Numbered from the stretch's first letter, positions 34,703 to 46,113 are shown. The stretch: 55,853 bases of DNA from Azoarcus sp. (GCA_031276015.1 JAISNX010000179.1:1-55853); one strand, 5' to 3'. The notes: generated by a model from the sequence alone, not told the origin. Numbers and translations: made by a program.

Positions 34703-36622
34703 ATGGCATTACAGCTCTTTTCGGATGAGCAAGGGCAACAGCCCTCGGACACCACAACTTCGACCTTTTTGGAAAACCAGACGGCGGCGGCGCGATCCCT
34801 GACCGCCGAGCGGCTCGCGGCGGAAGCCGGAGAACATCGTAGCCCGGCGGGTTCCGGGCGGGTGCGCAGTCTGGCCTGGCTGTTCGTGCTGTTGGGTCTG
34901 GCGACTGCCGGTCTGATGATTTTCCAGAACTGGCGTATCAGCGAAGTGGCGAACCAGGTCGCGGTGACGGGCGAGTTGCAGGCACTCTCGCAGCAGATCG
35001 CCAAGGCGGGGCAGCTGGCGCTCCAGGGGCAGGTCGGCGCGTTCAATGAATTGATCGAGAGCCGCGACCGTTTCAACGTCCTCAAGGATGCGCTCACCCA
35101 GGGCAGCGAACTCGATGGCCGCCCCGTGCGCGCGGTCGATACCAGCGAACAGCCTTTGCTCGAAGACGTCATCAAGGGTTGGGGGCAGATGGAACAGGAC
35201 ATCCGGCTGATCCTCGACAAACGGAACGAGTTGACCTCGCTCACCTCCGTGGCGGACAGGGATGCCAATCGCAGCACCATCATGTTGCAACTGTCCAGGC
35301 TGATGGCCGCGCGCGAGGCGACGGACAGCGGTTCGCAGGATGTCCAGGCCGCCATACAAAACCTCGAAGGCGACCTGAAACTGCTGCTGACGATACAGGC
35401 GGCCAGCAACCGCCTGAACAGCCAGGCGGCGATCGTATTCCGGGACATCGGCATCCTGGGCAATGCCTTTGCCAGCGCGTCGAGCATTTTCGGCGCGCTC
35501 TCGATGGCGACGCTGGCTTGTGCGCTGGGCGCGCTGCTGGTGCTGATTCTCATCACCAAGGTCTATCGCAGCGAAGTCGTTGCCCGCCAGGCCAGCATCG
35601 ACCGCCAGCGCCAACACTCCGAGGACGAGCGTAATCACACGCAGGCGGCGATCCTGCGGCTGATGAACGAGATGGGCGACCTGGCCGACGGCGACCTCAC
35701 CATCCGCACCACGGTGTCGGAAGACATCACGGGTGCGATTGCCGACTCGGTGAACTACACCATCGAAGAACTGGCGATGCTGGTGAGCCGGATCAACGAC
35801 GCTGCCGGTCGCGTGACCAGCGCCACCCAGACCGCGCAGCACACCTCGGCGGAACTGCTCGACGCCACCGAGCGCCAGTCGCACCAGATCGAGGAAGCCG
35901 GTGCCACCGTGCAGAACATGGCGCAGCAAATGACCCAGTCGTCCGAACGGGCGCTGCATACCGCGCAGGTTGCCCGCCGCTCGCTGGAGTCGGCGCGCAA
36001 GGGGGCCGACGCGGTGGAAAACACCATCCACGGCATGAACGCGATCCGCGAAAAAATCCAGGAAACCTCGAAGCGCATCAAGCGCCTGGGCGAATCCTCG
36101 CAGGAAATCGGCGAAATCGTGGAACTGATCTCCGACATTACCGAACAAACCAACGTGCTGGCCTTGAACGCAGCCATCCAGGCCGCCTCCGCGGGCGAAG
36201 CCGGGCGCGGTTTCACCGTGGTTGCGGAAGAAGTGCAGCGCCTGGCGGAACGTTCCGCCGAGGCGACCAAACAGATCGCGGCCATTGTGAAAACCATCCA
36301 GACCGATACCCAGGATGCCGTCGGGGCCATGGAAAACGCCACGCGCGACGTGGTGGAAGGCGCGCGGCTGTCGGACGCCGCCGGTCAGGCGCTGGCCGAA
36401 ATGGGGCAGGTGTCGATGGATGCCGCGCACCTGATCGAGCAAATCTCCACCGATACGCAGGATCAGGCCGCCGAGGCCATCCGGGTCGCGGAGACCATGA
36501 AGGACATCCTCGCCATTACCGAGCAGACGACCCATGGCACCAAGCAGACGGCTGAATCGGTCGGACAACTGGCCGACCTCGCAATCGAACTGAAAGGTTC
36601 GGTTTCCGGCTTCAAAGTTTGA
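34703..36622 (+). CDS. pilJ: PilJ, methyl-accepting chemotaxis protein
   Basis: This is the membrane receptor of the Pil-Chp system, 639 residues. It has a cytoplasmic N-tail, a first span near residues 55-77 ([18 protein letters not shown]), a PilJ-type periplasmic sensor, a second span near 265-290 ([20 protein letters not shown]), a HAMP-like region, and the signalling hairpin [20 protein letters not shown] with [15 protein letters not shown]. In Pseudomonas PilJ senses pilin or surface contact. Confidence 0.95.
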   Translation: MALQLFSDEQGQQPSDTTTSTFLENQTAAARSLTAERLAAEAGEHRSPAGSGRVRSLAWLFVLLGLATAGLMIFQNWRISEVANQVAVTGELQALSQQIAKAGQLALQGQVGAFNELIESRDRFNVLKDALTQGSELDGRPVRAVDTSEQPLLEDVIKGWGQMEQDIRLILDKRNELTSLTSVADRDANRSTIMLQLSRLMAAREATDSGSQDVQAAIQNLEGDLKLLLTIQAASNRLNSQAAIVFRDIGILGNAFASASSIFGALSMATLACALGALLVLILITKVYRSEVVARQASIDRQRQHSEDERNHTQAAILRLMNEMGDLADGDLTIRTTVSEDITGAIADSVNYTIEELAMLVSRINDAAGRVTSATQTAQHTSAELLDATERQSHQIEEAGATVQNMAQQMTQSSERALHTAQVARRSLESARKGADAVENTIHGMNAIREKIQETSKRIKRLGESSQEIGEIVELISDITEQTNVLALNAAIQAASAGEAGRGFTVVAEEVQRLAERSAEATKQIAAIVKTIQTDTQDAVGAMENATRDVVEGARLSDAAGQALAEMGQVSMDAAHLIEQISTDTQDQAAEAIRVAETMKDILAITEQTTHGTKQTAESVGQLADLAIELKGSVSGFKV

Positions 36623-36651
36623 TCCATGGAAACCAGCACGGAATTGCTTTC

Positions 36652-39600
36652 ATGACGCAAGCCAACGAACCGGATCTCGGCCCGCTCAACTGGGTCAGGG
36701 GAGAGATCGACCAGGCGCTGTCGCGTGCGGCGGACAGCCTCAAGCTCGCGGCGGAATCGGACGACGGCCCCGCCAGGATCCAGTTCGCGCAGACCCATCT
36801 GCACCAGGTAAATGGCGCGCTGTCCATCATCGGACTGGACGGTTTGTCCAAGTTCGTCGCGGCGCTGGATTTATTCTTCGGTGCCCTCGTTCGCGGCGAA
36901 TTGCCGATCGACGAAACGCAGATCGTGCTGGGCCGCCGCGCCCTCGCCAGCATCGGCAACTATCTCGACGAACTGGTTCACGGCGCGCCCGACCAGCCCT
37001 TGCGACTGCTGCCGCTGTACCGCGAACTGGTGATCGCGCGGGGCGAGGCGGCCCCGTCGCCCGCCGACCTCTTTTTCCCCGACCTGAGCGTGCGCATCCC
37101 CCGCCGTGGCGGGACGCCGGAATTCGACACGATACAGCGCCAGCACCAGCGCCGCGTCATGCGCCTGCGCTTCCAGCGCGGCTTGCTCGACTGGCTGCGC
37201 CATCCGGACGCCGCCCACACCGACGCCATGCGCGCCGCCCTCGCCGGGCTTGAAGTCTCGGAGGACAGCCCCGGCATGCGCGCCCTGTGGTGGGCCGGGC
37301 AGGCGTTCATCGACGCGCTTCCCGGCATTCCGTCCGACGAACTGCTTGCCGCCAAGCATGTGCTGTCCCGGCTCGAATCCCAATTGCGCCACGTCGGCGA
37401 CGCGCCGCAAGTGCTGCCCGAGCGCCTGCTGCGCGAAATCCTCTACAACATTGCCAGCCAGCCCGGCACGACGCCGATCCAGTTGGCGGCGCGCAAGGCA
37501 TGGAATCTGGACGGGCTGATTCCCGAGGAAGGCGCGACCGTCAGCGACCTGCCCCTGGCCCCATTGCTCCAGGAATTGCACGCCCGGCTGACCCGGATCA
37601 AGGAGGAATGGAACACCTTCGGCGAGCAGGGCGCGACGGCGCTGTCCGAATTCACCGCCCAGATCGAAGACCTCACGAAATCCGCCGCGACGCTTGGCCG
37701 TCCCGTCCTTCTGCGCCTGCTTGGCGGCATGAGCCGCTTCGTGGTGTGGTTGAGCGCGAATCCGCAACGCTATTCCGAACCCATCGCGCTGGAATTCGCC
37801 ACCGCCTTGTTGCTGGTGGAAACGGCGCTCGACCTTACCCAGACCGACGCCGGTTTTCAGGCGCAGGTCGGCGACGTGCTCGCCCGGCTGGAGGCGCTTG
37901 CCCGTGGCGACGAGCCGGGCAGCGCGCCGAGCGCGGTGGCTGCCGAATCCGCGCGCAAGCAACAAGAAAAAGAAGCGATGGCGCAACTATCGCAGGAAAT
38001 TCTTTCCAGCCTCGCCGCCATCGAGCAGACCCTCGACGACTTTTTCCGCGACCACGCGAAGCGCGCGCCGCTGGAAAACCTTTCCGCTCCCCTGCACCAG
38101 ATCGAAGGCGCGCTCACCCTGCTGGGCGAAACGGACGCCATCGACATCATCCGGGAAGCCGGGGAAACCATCGCCCGCTTGGCCAAGGGCGAAGAACCCA
38201 TCGACGACGCCGAACTCGTCGAACTTGCCCGCCATTTCTCGGCACTGGGCTTTTTCGTCCAGTCCCTGCAATACAGCCGGACGTCCATTTCCCAGTACCT
38301 GGAGCCGAAGAAAGCCGCCGCCACCGCGACGAAGGTGGCCGAGATCGAACTGCCCGATCTGCCCGAGATTCCCGCCGTCCATTCCACGCCGGAGCACGAG
38401 GCCCAAGCGCATCCCGCGCCGCCCGACGGCATCCAGGCTTTCCCGACCTTCGAGATCGAAACCGGCGGGGAAGCGGACATCGAAATCGCGCTGGAGACGC
38501 CCGTTCCCATTCCGCCCGCCGCCGCCGAAATCCAGCGCCTGGCCGAAGCGCCGAAAGAAGAACTCGACGCCGAACTGCTGTGCATCTTCATCGAGGAAGC
38601 GCGCGAAGTGCTGGATGCCGTCGACACGCGCCTCGGGCAGTTGCGAACCGAACCCGGCAACCGCGACTATCTCACGGAAATCCGCCGCGGCTTCCATACC
38701 CTCAAGGGCAGCGGACGCATGGTCGGCCTGGGCGAACTGGGCGAAGCCGCCTGGGGAATGGAGCAGACCTTCAATCGCTGGTTGCAGCTCGAATGGCCGG
38801 TCACGCCCGCCTTGTTGCAACTGATCGACGACGCTCACCGCGAATTCGTCGCCTGGGTCACGCAGATCGAGGACGAAGCCAAATATCACCGGGACGTGAC
38901 GGCCTTGCTGGCGGCCTCCGAACGCCTGCGCGACAGCGTGCCCCTGGTCGAGGATGTCGTCGGCGTCCAGGGCACCACGCTCATCCCCGACAGCCGTGCC
39001 CCCGAATCCGTCGCGCCGCCCCCGGAGACGGCAGACCTGACCGAAACCCTGGTCGACGTTTCCAGCGACTTCTTCAGGGACGCGCTCGCCGAGACGGAGG
39101 TGCCTGCCGGGACGGAGCCTGCCCACGGGCAAGCCGTGCCCCAGGATACGACATTCGAGATCGAAGGCATCGACTTCGGCGAATCCGGCGAGGTACCGGC
39201 GACCGACACCGAACCGGAAACCGTCCCGTCCGCCGATGCCGAACCCGACACCGCCGCCCCGACCTCGTCGATCACGATGCCGGAATTCAAGCCCTACGAT
39301 TTCGGATCGTTCCAGCCCTATACCGGCCTGGAAAGCGAACCGCCCGCGGAAACGGGCGACCTGGCTTCCACGCTGCCCCCGTCCGAATTCGGGCACGACA
39401 CCCTGATTATCGGCAACATCGAAATTTCCAGGCCGCTTTTCGAGCTTTACGTGGCCGAAGCGCAGATGCACATCGGCACATTGCATCAGGAATTCGACCA
39501 CCTCGCCACCAACCCCACCCTTTTGGTGCCGGAAGCGGCCCTGCGCGCCGCGCACTCGTGCGCGGGCATATCCGGCACCGCGCGCTGCGCGCCGCTCTAC

Positions 39601-42243
39601 CAGCTCGGCAAGGCGCTGGAACACGCGCAGCAACGGCTCTGCGACCAGAAGCGTCCCCCCACGGCCAACGAACTGGCTCTGCTCACGACCAGCGCCGACA
39701 CGCTCGACGCCATGCTGGCCGAGGTCATCAGCCTGAACATGCCGCTGGAGACGCCGGAACTGGTCGAACAACTCGACCGGATCGGGCACGCGCCGACCGA
39801 CATCGAAAATGCCGCCGGGGCACCCGACGACCAGGCCATTGTGGACGTCGCGGCGAAGATATTCCCCGAAGCCGCCTCGCATCTCGCGCCGAAATCCGCT
39901 GCCGTGCCGGAAAGTCCGGTACCCGTGGTGAGCGACGAAGTCGACGAACAACTGTTGCCGATCTTCCTCGAAGAAGCCGGGGAACTGCTCAACAACCTGC
40001 ACCACACCCTGCGTGCCTGGAGTAGCGATACCCGTAACAACGAGCACGCCACGCTCGTGAAGCGTTACCTCCATACCTTCAAGGGCAGCGCGCGGATGGT
40101 CGGGGCAATGACCCTGGGCAACCAGATCCACCAGCTCGAATCCCGCGTGGAATCGGCCCTCCATGCCGAGCAGGACGTTCCCGCCCTGATCGACGAAGTG
40201 GCTTCCGCGCTGGACATTGCCGAACAGGCCATCGACACGCTCATCAACGGCCCCGCCGCCACGACCGAAAGCGTGGCACCCCTTTCCGAAAGCGTGGCTC
40301 CTTCTTTCTCGCCGACCAGTACCGCCGCGCCGTTCGTGCCTATCGCGCCCATCGCGCCCGCCAGTATCCCGGCCGCGTCCTTGGCACCGCCCGCCGAAAC
40401 CGAGGCTGCCGCCTTGCGTGTGCGCGCGGACATGATCGACAGCTTCGTCAACGACGCCAGCGAAATCGGCGTGGCCCGCACCCGCATCGAAGGCGAACTA
40501 CGCCAGTTGCGCCGCAGCATGCTCGACCTCACCGAAAACGTCATCCGCCTGCGCAACCAGTTGCGCGAGATCGAAATACAGGCCGACGTGCAGATGCAGA
40601 CCCGCATCGCCCAGGCCGAAAGCAGGCATGTCGAATTCGATCCGCTGGAAATGGATCGCTACACGCGTCTGCAAGAACTGACGCGGATGATGGCCGAGAG
40701 CGTCAACGACGTCACCACGGTTCAGCAAAACCTGCTGAAGAACCTGGACAGTGCCGACTTTGCCCTGCACAGCCAGGCGCGCACCACCCGCGAACTGCAA
40801 CAGGCGCTGATGCAAGTGCGCATGGTGCCGTTCGACAGCCTCGCCGTGCGCCTGTACCGCATCGTGCGCCAGGGTGCCAAGGAACTGGGCAAGCGCGCCA
40901 ACCTCGACATCCGTGGCGGCGGCATCGAAATCGACCGCAGCGTGCTCGACCACATCGTGGCCCCGCTCGAACACCTGCTGCGCAACGCGCTCGCCCACGG
41001 CATCGAGCCGACGGAAGTGCGCCGCGACCAGGGCAAGCCCGAAATCGGCCAGATCACGCTCACATCGCGCCAGGAAGGCAACGAAATCGTCATCGAACTG
41101 GCCGACGACGGCGCGGGCCTGAATTTCGAGCGCATCATCGAACGCGCGCGCGAACGCGGCCTGATCAGCCCGCACGAAATCCCCGACGAACGGTGGCTGA
41201 CCAACCTCATCTTCGTCCCCGGCTTCTCGACCGCCGAAACCGTGTCGGCCGTCTCCGGCCGCGGCGTCGGCATGGACGTAGTGAAAGCCGAAACCGCCGC
41301 GGTCGGCGGGCGCGTCGACGTCTCCTCCACGCCGGGAACCGGCACGCAGTTCAGCATTTTCCTGCCGCTCACGCTGGCCGTCACCCAGGCCCTGCTGGTG
41401 CGCTCCGGCGGCTACCACTATGCGATTCCCGCGAGCATGATCTCGCAGGTCATGGAACTGAAGGCCGACGCCATTGCGCGGCTGCGTGTCGATGGCGGCA
41501 TCGAATGGCTTGGGCGGCGCTATGTTTACCACTACCTGCCCAACCTGCTCGGCGACCGTGCGGCAGAGCCGGAAATCGGTCGCTACAGCTGGGTGCTGCT
41601 GCTGCATTCCGGCTCGCAGACCCTGGCGCTGCACGTCGATGCCCTGCGCGGCCACCAGGAAATCATCGTCAAGAACGCCGGCCCGCAACTGGCCCGCATC
41701 GTCGGCATGTCCGGTGCCACCGTGCTCGGCAACGGCGAGATCGTGCTGATAATCAACCCGGTCGCCATGATGAGCCGCGAAATCATCTATGGCCAGGCCG
41801 TTGCCGGAACCGACAGCTCCCTGCCGACCGAGTTGCCGCCGCTGCCGCAGCCGCCGCCCCACGAGCCGACGGTCATGGTGGTCGACGATTCCCTCACCGT
41901 GCGCAAGATCACCAGCCGCATGCTCGAACGCGAAGGCTACCGCGTCATCACCGCCAAGGACGGCGTCGACGCCATCGAATCCCTGATCGACAACATTCCG
42001 GACGTGATCCTCTCCGACATCGAAATGCCGCGCATGGACGGTTTCGACTTCGTCCGCAACATCCGTGCCGACGCAAGGCTCAAGGACGTGCCGGTCATCA
42101 TGATTACCTCGCGGCTGGCGGACAAACACCGCGACTATGCGATGGAAGTCGGTGCCAATTACTATCTGGGCAAGCCCTATCAAGAAGAGGAACTTCTCGG
42201 CCTGATCGCCTCCTATGCACAGCGCGCCACCCACCCCGCCTGA
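36652..42243 (+). CDS. chpA: ChpA (PilL), hybrid chemotaxis histidine kinase
   Basis: This is the central kinase of the twitching chemosensory system, 1863 residues. Two Hpt domains carry the expected phospho-His (His682 in FHTLKGSGRMVG and His1141 in LHTFKGSARMVG). Three further Hpt-like regions are degenerate around residues 51 (HQVNGAL), 482 (HQIEGAL) and 968 (AHSCAGISG). Then come the CheA dimerisation helices, the ATPase N-box (LRNALAHGIEPTEVRRDQGK), G boxes (ADDGAGLN, GRGVGMDVV), a CheW domain, and a receiver with Asp1789 (ILSDIEMPRMDG). ATG 36652 is preferred over a TTG 11 codons upstream that overlaps pilJ. Confidence 0.95.
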   Translation: MTQANEPDLGPLNWVRGEIDQALSRAADSLKLAAESDDGPARIQFAQTHLHQVNGALSIIGLDGLSKFVAALDLFFGALVRGELPIDETQIVLGRRALASIGNYLDELVHGAPDQPLRLLPLYRELVIARGEAAPSPADLFFPDLSVRIPRRGGTPEFDTIQRQHQRRVMRLRFQRGLLDWLRHPDAAHTDAMRAALAGLEVSEDSPGMRALWWAGQAFIDALPGIPSDELLAAKHVLSRLESQLRHVGDAPQVLPERLLREILYNIASQPGTTPIQLAARKAWNLDGLIPEEGATVSDLPLAPLLQELHARLTRIKEEWNTFGEQGATALSEFTAQIEDLTKSAATLGRPVLLRLLGGMSRFVVWLSANPQRYSEPIALEFATALLLVETALDLTQTDAGFQAQVGDVLARLEALARGDEPGSAPSAVAAESARKQQEKEAMAQLSQEILSSLAAIEQTLDDFFRDHAKRAPLENLSAPLHQIEGALTLLGETDAIDIIREAGETIARLAKGEEPIDDAELVELARHFSALGFFVQSLQYSRTSISQYLEPKKAAATATKVAEIELPDLPEIPAVHSTPEHEAQAHPAPPDGIQAFPTFEIETGGEADIEIALETPVPIPPAAAEIQRLAEAPKEELDAELLCIFIEEAREVLDAVDTRLGQLRTEPGNRDYLTEIRRGFHTLKGSGRMVGLGELGEAAWGMEQTFNRWLQLEWPVTPALLQLIDDAHREFVAWVTQIEDEAKYHRDVTALLAASERLRDSVPLVEDVVGVQGTTLIPDSRAPESVAPPPETADLTETLVDVSSDFFRDALAETEVPAGTEPAHGQAVPQDTTFEIEGIDFGESGEVPATDTEPETVPSADAEPDTAAPTSSITMPEFKPYDFGSFQPYTGLESEPPAETGDLASTLPPSEFGHDTLIIGNIEISRPLFELYVAEAQMHIGTLHQEFDHLATNPTLLVPEAALRAAHSCAGISGTARCAPLYQLGKALEHAQQRLCDQKRPPTANELALLTTSADTLDAMLAEVISLNMPLETPELVEQLDRIGHAPTDIENAAGAPDDQAIVDVAAKIFPEAASHLAPKSAAVPESPVPVVSDEVDEQLLPIFLEEAGELLNNLHHTLRAWSSDTRNNEHATLVKRYLHTFKGSARMVGAMTLGNQIHQLESRVESALHAEQDVPALIDEVASALDIAEQAIDTLINGPAATTESVAPLSESVAPSFSPTSTAAPFVPIAPIAPASIPAASLAPPAETEAAALRVRADMIDSFVNDASEIGVARTRIEGELRQLRRSMLDLTENVIRLRNQLREIEIQADVQMQTRIAQAESRHVEFDPLEMDRYTRLQELTRMMAESVNDVTTVQQNLLKNLDSADFALHSQARTTRELQQALMQVRMVPFDSLAVRLYRIVRQGAKELGKRANLDIRGGGIEIDRSVLDHIVAPLEHLLRNALAHGIEPTEVRRDQGKPEIGQITLTSRQEGNEIVIELADDGAGLNFERIIERARERGLISPHEIPDERWLTNLIFVPGFSTAETVSAVSGRGVGMDVVKAETAAVGGRVDVSSTPGTGTQFSIFLPLTLAVTQALLVRSGGYHYAIPASMISQVMELKADAIARLRVDGGIEWLGRRYVYHYLPNLLGDRAAEPEIGRYSWVLLLHSGSQTLALHVDALRGHQEIIVKNAGPQLARIVGMSGATVLGNGEIVLIINPVAMMSREIIYGQAVAGTDSSLPTELPPLPQPPPHEPTVMVVDDSLTVRKITSRMLEREGYRVITAKDGVDAIESLIDNIPDVILSDIEMPRMDGFDFVRNIRADARLKDVPVIMITSRLADKHRDYAMEVGANYYLGKPYQEEELLGLIASYAQRATHPA

Positions 42244-42334
42244 ACGCGAGCCGCGCCGGGCGCAGCGTCGCCATTCACCACGTCATGTCCAATTCGCACA
42301 CGACGCGACAGTCGTGGCAGCGTAGAATGCGCCC

Positions 42335-42901
42335 ATGGACACCGTCTCAAGCAACCTCACCCACCATTTCCTGGTCGCCATGCCCAACATGGCCGACCCG
42401 CATTTCGCGCGCACCCTGACCTACATCGCCGAACACAACGACCAGGGCGCGCTCGGCATCATCGTCAACCGCCCGATCGACATGACCCTCGGAACGCTTT
42501 TCGAGCGCGTCGACCTCCGGCTGGACGTTGCGGGCTTCAACACGCAACCCGTCTATTTCGGCGGCCCGGTGCAGACCGACCGGGGCTTCGTTCTCCATCG
42601 CCCGACCGGCGACTGGCACTCGACGCTGAAAGTCAACGACGAAGTCGGCCTCACCAGCAGCCGCGACATCCTGCAAGCCATCGGCAGCAAGGGCGAACCG
42701 CGCGAAGTGCTCGTCAGCCTCGGCTTCGCGGCCTGGACGGCGGGCCAACTCGAACAGGAACTCGTCGATAACGCCTGGCTTACCGTCCCTGCCGACATGT
42801 CGATCATCTTCGACCTGCCGCCTGAAGAACGCCTGGCCGCCGCCCTGCACAAGCTCGGCATCGACCTTGCCCAACTCAGCGTGGTTGCCGGGCATGCCTG
42901 A
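42335..42901 (+). CDS. algH: YqgE/AlgH family protein
   Basis: This is a 188-residue DUF179 protein with the pattern [20 protein letters not shown], then [15 protein letters not shown], then [15 protein letters not shown]. AlgH affects alginate regulation in Pseudomonas, but its biochemical role is unclear. It overlaps ruvX by eight bases and heads the algH-ruvX-pyrR-pyrB-pyrC' string. Confidence 0.92.
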   Translation: MDTVSSNLTHHFLVAMPNMADPHFARTLTYIAEHNDQGALGIIVNRPIDMTLGTLFERVDLRLDVAGFNTQPVYFGGPVQTDRGFVLHRPTGDWHSTLKVNDEVGLTSSRDILQAIGSKGEPREVLVSLGFAAWTAGQLEQELVDNAWLTVPADMSIIFDLPPEERLAAALHKLGIDLAQLSVVAGHA

Positions 42902-43373
42902 AGGCGCACCCGCCGCCTCTCCCCTTTCCTCCTTGCCGATGCGCGGCTGCCTTCTCGGCTTTGACTTCGGTCTGGCCCGCATCGGCGTTGCCACGGGCGA
43001 ACTCGAAACGGGGCTTGCCAGCGCGCTCGCCACCGTCGGCGGCGAAGCCCGCGCCGCGCGCTTCGCCGCCATCTCCCGCCTGATCGAAGAATGGCGGCCC
43101 GTCGCCCTTGTCGTCGGCATGCCCCGCCCGCTCGACGGCGAGGGCGCGCATGCGCTCGAACCACGCTGCCGCCGCTTCGCCAACCAATTGCATGGCCGCT
43201 TTGGCCTGCCGGTATTCTTCGCCGACGAACGGCTCAGCTCCATCGAAGCCGGGCGCGCCCTGCGCGAAGCCGGAGTGCAACATTGGCGGGCGCGCAAAGA
43301 AAAGCTCGATGCCGCCGCGGCACGGCTCATCCTGCAACATTTCCTGGATACGCACCGACATGCCATTTCCTGA
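42894..43373 (+). CDS. ruvX: RuvX (YqgF), Holliday-junction-resolvase-like nuclease
   Basis: This is a 159-residue RNase H-fold protein involved in pre-16S rRNA 5'-end processing. The first catalytic Asp is in [14 protein letters not shown] and the Glu is in FADERLSS; a later Asp lies in [11 protein letters not shown]. The start overlaps algH (ATGCCTGA). A later ATG at 42939 would also give a complete fold. Confidence 0.9.
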   Translation: MPEGAPAASPLSSLPMRGCLLGFDFGLARIGVATGELETGLASALATVGGEARAARFAAISRLIEEWRPVALVVGMPRPLDGEGAHALEPRCRRFANQLHGRFGLPVFFADERLSSIEAGRALREAGVQHWRARKEKLDAAAARLILQHFLDTHRHAIS

Positions 43374-43866
43374 CGCAGAAACGCTTTGCCGTCAATTGGC
43401 CGAGCAGATACGCCCGAACCTCCAGCCGAACACCGTCCTCATCGGCATCCGCACCGGCGGCGAATGGCTGGCCCGCCGCCTGCACACCCTGCTCGGCCTC
43501 CAGGGCGCGCCCGGAGCCATCGACATCTCCTTCTACCGCGACGACTACGGCGCAAGGGGTCTGCATGGCCGACCGCAACGCCCCGACATCCCGTTTTCGA
43601 TCGAAGATGCCGCCGTTATCCTCGTCGACGACGTGCTCTATACGGGCCGCACCACCCGTGCCGCGCTCAACGAAGTCTTCGACTTTGGCCGACCGGCCAG
43701 CGTCGAACTTGCCGTGCTCGTCGATCGCGGCGGACGCGAGCTGCCGATTGCCGCCCGCTACTGTGCCCACACCCTGCCCGAATCCCTGCCCGCCTCGCAG
43801 AACCTGCAACTGGAACAGGCCGAGGACGACAAGCTCTTTCTGAGGCTGATTGATGCACAAACATAA
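43360..43866 (+). CDS. pyrR: PyrR, bifunctional pyr regulator / uracil phosphoribosyltransferase
   Basis: This is a 168-residue PRTase-fold protein with the PRPP loop [18 protein letters not shown]. In Gram-positives PyrR regulates pyr mRNA by attenuation. In betaproteobacteria the homologue sits before pyrB and may act as a uracil PRTase or regulator. It overlaps ruvX and pyrB. No attenuator was seen before it. Confidence 0.9.
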   Translation: MPFPDAETLCRQLAEQIRPNLQPNTVLIGIRTGGEWLARRLHTLLGLQGAPGAIDISFYRDDYGARGLHGRPQRPDIPFSIEDAAVILVDDVLYTGRTTRAALNEVFDFGRPASVELAVLVDRGGRELPIAARYCAHTLPESLPASQNLQLEQAEDDKLFLRLIDAQT

Positions 43867-44818
43867 CCCGCAACTCAACCGGCACGGCGAACTGCAACAT
43901 CTGCTCACCCTCGACGGCCTGCCGCGCGAGGTCATCATCGCCATCCTCGACCATGCCGCACCGTTTACCGAAGTCGCCGAACGCGAAGTCAAAAAACTGC
44001 CCCTGCTGCGCGGCAAGAGCATCTTCAACCTCTTCTTCGAGAACTCCACCCGCACCCGCACCACCTTCGAGATCGCGGCCAAGCGCCTGACGGCGGATGT
44101 CGTCAACCTCAACGTCTCCACCAGCTCCACCGCCAAGGGAGAAAGCCTGCTCGACACCGTCGACAACCTCTGCGCGATGAATGCCGACATGTTCGTCGTG
44201 CGCCACGCCGCCAGCGGCGCGCCGGTGCTGATCGCCCAACACCTGGAAACCACGTGCCGCGACCACATCCACGTCGTCAACGCGGGCGACGGACGGCATG
44301 CCCACCCCACCCAGGGCCTGCTCGACATGTACACCATCCGCCACTATAAAAAGGACTTCGGCAATCTCTCCGTCGCCATCGTCGGCGACGTGCTGCACTC
44401 GCGGGTAGCGCGCTCGCAGATCGCCGCGCTCACCACCCTCGGCGTGCCCGACCTGCGGGTCATTGCCCCCAAGACCCTGCTGCCCACCGGCATCGAAAAA
44501 ATGGGCGTGCGCACCTTCAACGACGTGCGCGAGGGCCTGCGCGACGTCGACGTCGTCATGATGCTGCGGCTCCAGAACGAACGCATGGCGGGCGCGCTAC
44601 TGCCCACCCCGCAGGAATACTACAAAGTCTGGGGGCTGACGCCGGAAAAACTCGCGCTCGCCAGGCCAGACGCCATCGTCATGCATCCCGGGCCGCTCAA
44701 TCGCGGCATCGAAATCGACTCCGCCGTCGCCGACGGCACACAGGCCGTCATCCTGCCGCAAGTCACCTTCGGCATCGCCGTGCGCATGGCCGTCATGAGC
44801 ATGCTCGCCGGTCAATAA
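43853..44818 (+). CDS. pyrB: PyrB, aspartate carbamoyltransferase
   Basis: PyrB makes carbamoyl aspartate, the committed step of pyrimidine synthesis. The 321-residue protein has the carbamoyl-phosphate loop [19 protein letters not shown], the STAKGES loop, [12 protein letters not shown] and [13 protein letters not shown]. It is followed by an inactive dihydroorotase-like gene, the known partner in class A ATCase complexes. Confidence 0.95.
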   Translation: MHKHNPQLNRHGELQHLLTLDGLPREVIIAILDHAAPFTEVAEREVKKLPLLRGKSIFNLFFENSTRTRTTFEIAAKRLTADVVNLNVSTSSTAKGESLLDTVDNLCAMNADMFVVRHAASGAPVLIAQHLETTCRDHIHVVNAGDGRHAHPTQGLLDMYTIRHYKKDFGNLSVAIVGDVLHSRVARSQIAALTTLGVPDLRVIAPKTLLPTGIEKMGVRTFNDVREGLRDVDVVMMLRLQNERMAGALLPTPQEYYKVWGLTPEKLALARPDAIVMHPGPLNRGIEIDSAVADGTQAVILPQVTFGIAVRMAVMSMLAGQ

Positions 44819-44835
44819 AGGAACAGGAAACAGCA

Positions 44836-46113
44836 ATGAAAATCCGCATTGCCAATGGCCGCGTCATCGACCCCATGCACCGGGTCGACCGCGTCCAGGA
44901 CGTTTTCATCGCCGAAGGCAAAATCGTCGCCCTCGGCAAGATTCCCGACGGCTTCGAGACCGAACGCACGCTCGATGCCGACGGCCTCGTCGTCGCGCCC
45001 GGCCTCATCGACCTTGCCGCCCGCCTGCGCGAACCCGGCTTCGAATACCGTGCCACGCTCGAATCCGAAATGGAAGCCGCCATGGCGGGCGGCGTCACCA
45101 GCGTGGCGATCCCGCCCGACACCGACCCCGTCCTCGACGAGCCGGGGCTGGTCGAAATGCTCTGCTACCGCGCCAAAAAGCTCAACCGCGCCCACATCTA
45201 CCCCGTCGGTGCCCTCACCATCGCGCTCAAGGGCGAACGCCTCTCCGAAATGGCCGAACTCGTCGAAGCCGGATGTGTCGCCTTCTCCCAGGCCAACATT
45301 CCCATCGTCGACAACATGGTGCTGATGCGCGCCATGCAATACGCCGCCACCTTCGGCTTCCGTGTCTGGCTGCAACCCATCGCCCCCTTCCTTGCACGCG
45401 GCGGCTTCGCCCACGACGGCGACATCGCAAACCGCCTCGGCCTGCCCGGCATCCCCGTCGCCGCCGAAACCGTCGCCATCTTCACCTACCTGCAACTGGC
45501 GAAAGCCACCGGCGCGCGGCTGCACATCACCCGGCTCTCCAGCGCCGAAGGGCTGGCCCTCATCGAACAGGCCCGCGCCGACGGCATGGATGTCACCTGC
45601 GACGTATCCATCAACCACCTGCACCTCTGCGACCGCGACATCGGCCACTTCAACACCCACTGCCACCTCATCCCCCCCTTGCGCGGCCAGGCCGACCGCG
45701 ACGCCCTTGCGCGCGGCCTGGCCGAAGGGCGCATCAATGCCCTGTGCTCCGACCACACCCCCGTCGACGACGACCACAAACTCAAACCCTTCAGCGAATC
45801 GGAACCCGGCGCGACCGGCCTGGAACTGCTGCTTCCGCTCACCCTGAAATGGGCCGCCGTGCATGCCGTGCCGCTGCCCGTCGCCCTCTCGCGGATCACC
45901 CTGGATGCCGCCCGCCTCATCGGCATCACCAAAGCCGGGCACCTCGCCCCCGGCGCGCGCGCTGACGTGTGCGTGTTTGACCCCGACGCCCGCGCTGTCG
46001 TCAGCCGCGACAGCCTGAGAAGCCAGGGCAAGAACACCCCCTTCCTTGGCGAAGAACTGCCGGGGCAGGTGCGTTACACCCTGGTGGAAGGGCAATTGAT
46101 GTTCGCGTGTTGA
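44836..46113 (+). CDS. PyrC' (PyrX), dihydroorotase-like non-catalytic subunit
   Basis: This is a 425-residue amidohydrolase-fold protein of the type I dihydroorotase group. The metal motif that should read HxH before REPG is replaced (PGLIDLAARLREPG), so the binuclear zinc site cannot form. In Pseudomonas such PyrC' subunits are needed to assemble the dodecameric ATCase with PyrB. Position and the lost ligands fit that role. A true dihydroorotase should be encoded elsewhere. Confidence 0.85.
   Translation: MKIRIANGRVIDPMHRVDRVQDVFIAEGKIVALGKIPDGFETERTLDADGLVVAPGLIDLAARLREPGFEYRATLESEMEAAMAGGVTSVAIPPDTDPVLDEPGLVEMLCYRAKKLNRAHIYPVGALTIALKGERLSEMAELVEAGCVAFSQANIPIVDNMVLMRAMQYAATFGFRVWLQPIAPFLARGGFAHDGDIANRLGLPGIPVAAETVAIFTYLQLAKATGARLHITRLSSAEGLALIEQARADGMDVTCDVSINHLHLCDRDIGHFNTHCHLIPPLRGQADRDALARGLAEGRINALCSDHTPVDDDHKLKPFSESEPGATGLELLLPLTLKWAAVHAVPLPVALSRITLDAARLIGITKAGHLAPGARADVCVFDPDARAVVSRDSLRSQGKNTPFLGEELPGQVRYTLVEGQLMFAC

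Noticed and set aside
36871-42234. Several long minus-strand frames opposite chpA
   Set aside because: These are high-GC antisense shadows of a single conserved hybrid kinase.
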